A stretch of 64,000 nt of DNA from Amycolatopsis mongoliensis (GTDB lineage Bacteria; Actinomycetota; Actinomycetes; Mycobacteriales; Pseudonocardiaceae). The stretch lies in assembly GCF_030285665.1 (NCBI RefSeq), contig NZ_CP127295.1:1302001-1366000 (forward strand), read 5' to 3'. The notes beneath the pieces are model-generated. The model did not search any database. It was not told the DNA's origin and saw only the letters and a program-made list of their open reading frames with translations. The position numbers were made by a program, and so were the translations under genes. The first letter of the stretch is position 1. Every line of letters starts with the position of its first letter. This document shows positions 60,381 through 64,000 of this stretch, piece by piece.

Positions 60381-61538
60381 TCAGCCCTTGAGCAGGGCCC
60401 GGGCCATGACGACCTTCTGGATCTGGTTGGTGCCTTCGTAGATCTGCGTGATCTTCGCGTCGCGCATCATGCGCTCCACCGGGAAGTCGCGGGTGTAGCC
60501 GGCGCCGCCGAACAGCTGGACCGCGTCCGTCGTCACCTCCATGGCGATGTCGGACGCGTACGTCTTCGCCGCCGAGGCCATGAAACCCGCGCGCTTGTCG
60601 CCGCGCTCGGATGCCGCCGCCGAGGCGTACACCAGGTGGCGGGCCGCCTCGATCTTGGTGCCCATGTCGGCCAGCATGAACTGGACGCCCTGGAACTCGG
60701 CGATCGACTTGCCGAACTGCTTGCGGTCCTTCACGTACGCCACCGCCGCGTCGAGCGCGCCCTGGGCGATGCCCAGCGCCTGTGCGCCGATCGTCGGGCG
60801 GGTGTGGTCCAGCGTGCGCAGCGCCGTCTTCAGACCGGTGCCGGGCTCGCCGATGATGCGGTCCTCGGGGATCGTGCAGTTCTCGAAGTAGATCTCGCGC
60901 GTCGGGGAGCCCTTGATGCCGAGCTTCTTCTCCTTCGGGCCCACCGAGAAGCCCGGGTCGTCCTTGTGCACGACGAACGCCGAGATGCCGTTGGCCTTCT
61001 TCTCCGCGTCGGGGTCGGTCACGGCCATCACGGTGTACCAGGACGACTCGCCCGCGTTGGTGATCCAGCACTTGGTGCCGTTGAGCACCCAGTGGTCGCC
61101 GTCGAGCCGGGCGCGCGCCCGCATCGACGCCGTGTCCGAGCCCGCTTCGCGCTCCGAAAGCGCGTACGACGCCGAAGCCTCGCCCGACGCGATCGACGGC
61201 AGCACCAGCTTCTTCACGCTCTCCGAGCCGGACAGGATGATCGGCTGCGTGCCGAGCTTGTTGACCGCCGGGATCAGCGACGCCGACGCGTCGACCCGCG
61301 CGACCTCTTCGATCACGATGCAGGCGCCCACGGCGTCCGCGCCCTGGCCGTCGTACTCCTCGCCGATGTGAACGGCGTTGAACCCGGACTTGACCAGCGC
61401 GTTGTACGCCTCGATCGGGTAGCGCTCGTTCTCGTCGACCTCGGCCGCGTACGGCGCGATCTCCTTCTCGGCCAGGGCCCGGACCGCGGCCCGCAGCTCC
61501 TCGTGCTCCTCGGCAAGCTGGTACAGGCCGTCGGTCAC
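60381..61538 (-). CDS. fadE25: Acyl-CoA dehydrogenase (FadE25-like)
   Basis: FAD enzyme that introduces the alpha,beta double bond in acyl-CoA. The 385-aa product has the family blocks YALSEREAGSD, KCWITNAGESSWY and QLFGGAGYTRDFPVER; catalytic Glu368 is in YEGTNQIQ. Length and sequence fit mycobacterial FadE25 (Rv3274c), whose gene lies near the same wbbL/rmlD region. GTG at 61538. Divergent from the acyl-CoA ligase. Confidence 0.9.
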   Translation of the reverse strand: MTDGLYQLAEEHEELRAAVRALAEKEIAPYAAEVDENERYPIEAYNALVKSGFNAVHIGEEYDGQGADAVGACIVIEEVARVDASASLIPAVNKLGTQPIILSGSESVKKLVLPSIASGEASASYALSEREAGSDTASMRARARLDGDHWVLNGTKCWITNAGESSWYTVMAVTDPDAEKKANGISAFVVHKDDPGFSVGPKEKKLGIKGSPTREIYFENCTIPEDRIIGEPGTGLKTALRTLDHTRPTIGAQALGIAQGALDAAVAYVKDRKQFGKSIAEFQGVQFMLADMGTKIEAARHLVYASAAASERGDKRAGFMASAAKTYASDIAMEVTTDAVQLFGGAGYTRDFPVERMMRDAKITQIYEGTNQIQKVVMARALLKG

Positions 61539-61653
61539 TTCCGGTCACCTTCTCTACGACGTCGGGAGAGTTCCATCGATGTTAGCGCTCGTTCACTGCG
61601 CGCGTCCGCCCTCGTCCTTGTGTCGTTGACCGCAGAACTCGTACCGTCGGGTG

Positions 61654-63330
61654 ATGCCGCTCACCGCGCCGACGACGCCGCCCGGTTTGCCCGCCTCCCT
61701 CGACTACCCCGAAGTCCCCGTCGGTTCGCTCATCGCCGCGGGCGCCGCCCGCTGGGGTGACCGGACCGCCTTCGCCCACGACGGCCGCAGCCTCACCTTC
61801 ACCGAGACCTACCGCGCGGCCTGCCGCTTCGCCCACGCACTGCGGGCGCAGGGCGTGGGCCGCGGCGACGTCGTGGCGCTGCACCTGCCGAACTGCCTGG
61901 CCTTCCCGGTCGCCTACTACGGCACGCTGCTGGCCGGGGCGACCTTCAGCCCGGCCAACCCGCTGCTCCCGCCGGACGACCTCGCCTTCCAGCTCGCCGA
62001 CTGCGAGGCCGCCGCCGTCGTGACGTTCGGCCCGGTCGCGGGCGCGCTGGCGAGCGTCGCCGACCGGATCCCGGCGCGGCTCACCGTCGTCGTCGACCCC
62101 ACCGGCGACCTGCCCGAGGGCGGCTTCGAGTTCGAGGCGTTCCAGGCCGGCCGGCCGGAGACGCGCCCCGAGGCCGACACAGCGATCCACGAGGACCTCG
62201 CGCACCTCGCCTACACCGGCGGCACCACCGGCCGCTCGAAGGGCGTGCGGCTGTCGCACCGCAACGTCGTGATCAACACCCTGCAGCACGCGTGCTGGGG
62301 CAGCGGCTCGGTGCCGGCGCTCGACGAGCACGGCGACATCACCCTCGACCAGGTCGGCAGCGAGGACGAGTGGCCGACGCGCCTGGGCACCGGCGTCGCG
62401 ATCAACCTGACACCGTGGTTCCACGCGATGGGCATCATCGGCGGCCTGAACGCAGCGGTGATCGCCGGCACGACGATCGTCCTGCACTCGCGCTTCGACC
62501 CGCCGGCCTACGTCGCCGACGCCGAGCGGCTGCGCATCACCGGCATCGGCGGCGCGCCCGCGCTGTTCGCCGCGCTGCTCGCGACACCGTCGTTCCACAC
62601 CGCGGACCTCTCGTCGGTGCGCTCGATCGGCTCGGGGGCCGCGCCGATGAACCACGCGATGATCACCGCGCTGCGCGAGCGGTTCCCGGGCGTGGTGGTC
62701 ACCGAGGGCTACGGCCTCACCGAGGCGACCATGGGCGCGGTCATCTCCCCGACGTACCGCTCGGGCACGCGCAAGGTCGGCTCGGTCGGCGTGCCGATCT
62801 TCGACACCGAGGTCAAGGTCGTCCCGGCCGAGGGCGGCGAAGACCCGCTCCCGGCGGGCGAGAAGGGCGAGGTCTGCCTGCGCGGGCCGCAGATCATGCT
62901 CGGCTACCGCAACCGCCCGGAGGAGACGGCGGCCGCCCTGGTCGACGGCTGGCTCCACACCGGCGACGTCGGCATCCTCGACGCGGACGGCTACCTGTCC
63001 ATCGTGGACCGCAAGAAGGACATGCTGCTGTACAAGGGGTACAACGTCTTTCCCCGCGAGCTCGAGGAGCTGCTGATCACGATGCCCGGCGTCGCGGCGG
63101 CGGCCGTGGTGGGCCGGCCCGACACCGACGTCGGCGAGCTCCCGGTCGCGTTCGTGGTGCCGCGCGGGGACCTCGACCCGGCCGAGCTGATGGCCGCGGT
63201 CAACGAGAAGGTGCTGCCCTACAAGCGGTTGCGGGAGGTGCGCGTGGTCGAGCAGATCCCTGTGTCGGCCGCCGGGAAGGTGCTCAAGCGGGAGCTACGG
63301 CAGCAGCTGATCGGCGAACTGCCCGGCTAG
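61654..63330 (+). CDS. Long-chain acyl-CoA synthetase (AMP-binding)
   Basis: Activates carboxylic acids as CoA thioesters through acyl-adenylates. The 558-aa product has the ATP loop YTGGTTGRSKGV, TEGYGLTEAT, GWLHTGDVGI, DRKKDMLLYKGYNVFPRE (A8) and the C-terminal catalytic Lys in SAAGKVLKREL. ATG at 61654 is 6 nt after TACCGT (61642-61647), so leaderless; GTG at 61651 is adjacent. With the divergent dehydrogenase it suggests a fatty-acid degradation unit. The last 36 bp overlap the AsnC gene. Confidence 0.9.
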   Translation: MPLTAPTTPPGLPASLDYPEVPVGSLIAAGAARWGDRTAFAHDGRSLTFTETYRAACRFAHALRAQGVGRGDVVALHLPNCLAFPVAYYGTLLAGATFSPANPLLPPDDLAFQLADCEAAAVVTFGPVAGALASVADRIPARLTVVVDPTGDLPEGGFEFEAFQAGRPETRPEADTAIHEDLAHLAYTGGTTGRSKGVRLSHRNVVINTLQHACWGSGSVPALDEHGDITLDQVGSEDEWPTRLGTGVAINLTPWFHAMGIIGGLNAAVIAGTTIVLHSRFDPPAYVADAERLRITGIGGAPALFAALLATPSFHTADLSSVRSIGSGAAPMNHAMITALRERFPGVVVTEGYGLTEATMGAVISPTYRSGTRKVGSVGVPIFDTEVKVVPAEGGEDPLPAGEKGEVCLRGPQIMLGYRNRPEETAAALVDGWLHTGDVGILDADGYLSIVDRKKDMLLYKGYNVFPRELEELLITMPGVAAAAVVGRPDTDVGELPVAFVVPRGDLDPAELMAAVNEKVLPYKRLREVRVVEQIPVSAAGKVLKRELRQQLIGELPG

Positions 63331-64000
63331 CCGGTCGCCGGACAGGAGCGTGCCGGCCTGCTTGACGTGCTTGAGCAGCGGGGAGACCTCCAGGCTCTGC
63401 AGCCCGGGCAGCGAGCCGATCCGGTCCGAAGTGAACTCGAACAGTTCGTCGAGGTCCCGGCAGTGCGCGACGGCGTGGACGTTGTGCGGCCCGGAAACCG
63501 CCGCGGCGAAGGCGATTTCGGGTTCCCGCGCGAGCGTGCGCCCGACGTCCTTGACCGCCGCCGGGTGCACGCGCAGCCAGAGGTTCGCCCGGGCGTGGTA
63601 GCCCAGCGCCGCGGCAGCGATCTCGACGTCGATGTGGACGACGCGCCGCCGCAGCAGCGCCTCCAGCCGGCGCGAGGCGCGGCCGGGCGTCAGGCCGGCC
63701 GCCGCGGCGAGGTCGACCAGGGCGGCGCGGCCGTCCGTGGCCAGGACGTCGAGCAGCTTCTCGTCTTCGGCGGTGAGCCGCACGGGCTCGCGGGCCACGA
63801 CCGGGGCTTCCGTGAACGGCGCCCCTTCGCTCCCGAGCATCGTCTCCTGCTCGGGAGTCAGCGTGCCCCGCAGCGCGGCCCAGTAGTGCCCGCGGCCGCC
63901 GACGAACTGGCGCAGCATCGCGGACGCGTGGATGTCGAGGACGGCCGCGGTCCGCGGCAGCTGCTGACCGAGCAGGTCGTCCCGCTCCTGCCGGGTCCGG
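63295..64000 (-). CDS. AsnC/Lrp-family two-domain regulator, 5' end missing
   Basis: The frame is open to the right edge of the window, so the N-terminus is cut off. The visible 235 residues start RTRQERDDLLGQQLPRTA, the end of a first AsnC half. A second HTH (LLDVLATDGRAALVDLAAAA) and RAM-like domain (about the last 100 residues) follow. Two-domain actinobacterial AsnC proteins are about 330 aa, so roughly 90 residues are missing. An internal ATG at 63918 is not the true start. It may control the adjacent acyl-CoA genes. Confidence 0.83.
   Translation of the reverse strand, partial: RTRQERDDLLGQQLPRTAAVLDIHASAMLRQFVGGRGHYWAALRGTLTPEQETMLGSEGAPFTEAPVVAREPVRLTAEDEKLLDVLATDGRAALVDLAAAAGLTPGRASRRLEALLRRRVVHIDVEIAAAALGYHARANLWLRVHPAAVKDVGRTLAREPEIAFAAAVSGPHNVHAVAHCRDLDELFEFTSDRIGSLPGLQSLEVSPLLKHVKQAGTLLSGDRLAGQFADQLLP

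Overview
This is a high-GC actinobacterial chromosome segment. Gene content, many GTG/TTG starts, mycobacterium-like gene orders and several families of intergenic palindromes fit Pseudonocardiaceae, most likely Amycolatopsis or a close relative; that is an inference, as no rRNA or species marker is present. Coding density is high. I see no tRNA, rRNA, CRISPR array, insertion sequence or phage gene.

Layout. 1-5.5 kb: cytochrome bd oxidase operon cydABDC, whose CydA lacks most of the quinol-binding Q-loop. 5.4-10.2 kb: gpgS (methylglucose lipopolysaccharide precursor), plsC, an SDR/LysR divergent pair and two LOG-family genes. 10.2-23.6 kb: a secretome island with a GH9 glucanase, two [XRE-TPR regulator + M4 metalloprotease] modules with a duplicated promoter, a Streptomyces-griseus-type M28 aminopeptidase, a GH18 chitinase and a DUF3152 lipoprotein with a metzincin-like zinc motif. 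Two DasR-like sites (one strong, one weaker) suggest control by aminosugars. 23.8-32.7 kb: lysine/diaminopimelate genes dapE, dapD and dapC with a ferredoxin, interrupted by a CHAD protein and two TetR-controlled modules. 33.1-37.8 kb: a GNAT acetyltransferase carrying two in-frame palindromic repeats, F420 biosynthesis genes cofD and cofE, a Nudix hydrolase, and a GntR regulator between two small Pro/Gln-rich membrane proteins. 37.9-53.4 kb: cell-wall polysaccharide region with manB, wbbL, five further glycosyltransferases (one a GT2-GT4 fusion), rmlD, rmlB and two LytR-CpsA-Psr ligases. 53.4-64 kb: NmrA-like and TIGR03089 proteins, DoxX, a Tet/OtrA-type ribosomal protection protein with a candidate leader ORF, DUF1206, a secreted lipase, FadE25-like acyl-CoA dehydrogenase, an acyl-CoA ligase and an AsnC-family regulator that runs off the right edge.

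How the parts work together. The secretome island looks like a chitin/protein scavenging unit: chitinase, a protease with a chitin-binding domain, a second protease and an aminopeptidase that could finish peptides. The 38-53 kb block makes activated mannose and rhamnose, adds the linker rhamnose of arabinogalactan, builds an unknown additional glycan and attaches glycans to peptidoglycan through the two LCP proteins.

Non-coding signals. At least five palindromic or tandem repeat families sit at gene ends; one 44-bp palindrome occurs twice with a compensatory base-pair change and supplies the stop codon of the flanking gene in both places. Many starts lie 6-8 nt after a TANNNT-like hexamer, suggesting leaderless transcripts, including two divergent gene pairs whose -10 elements overlap.
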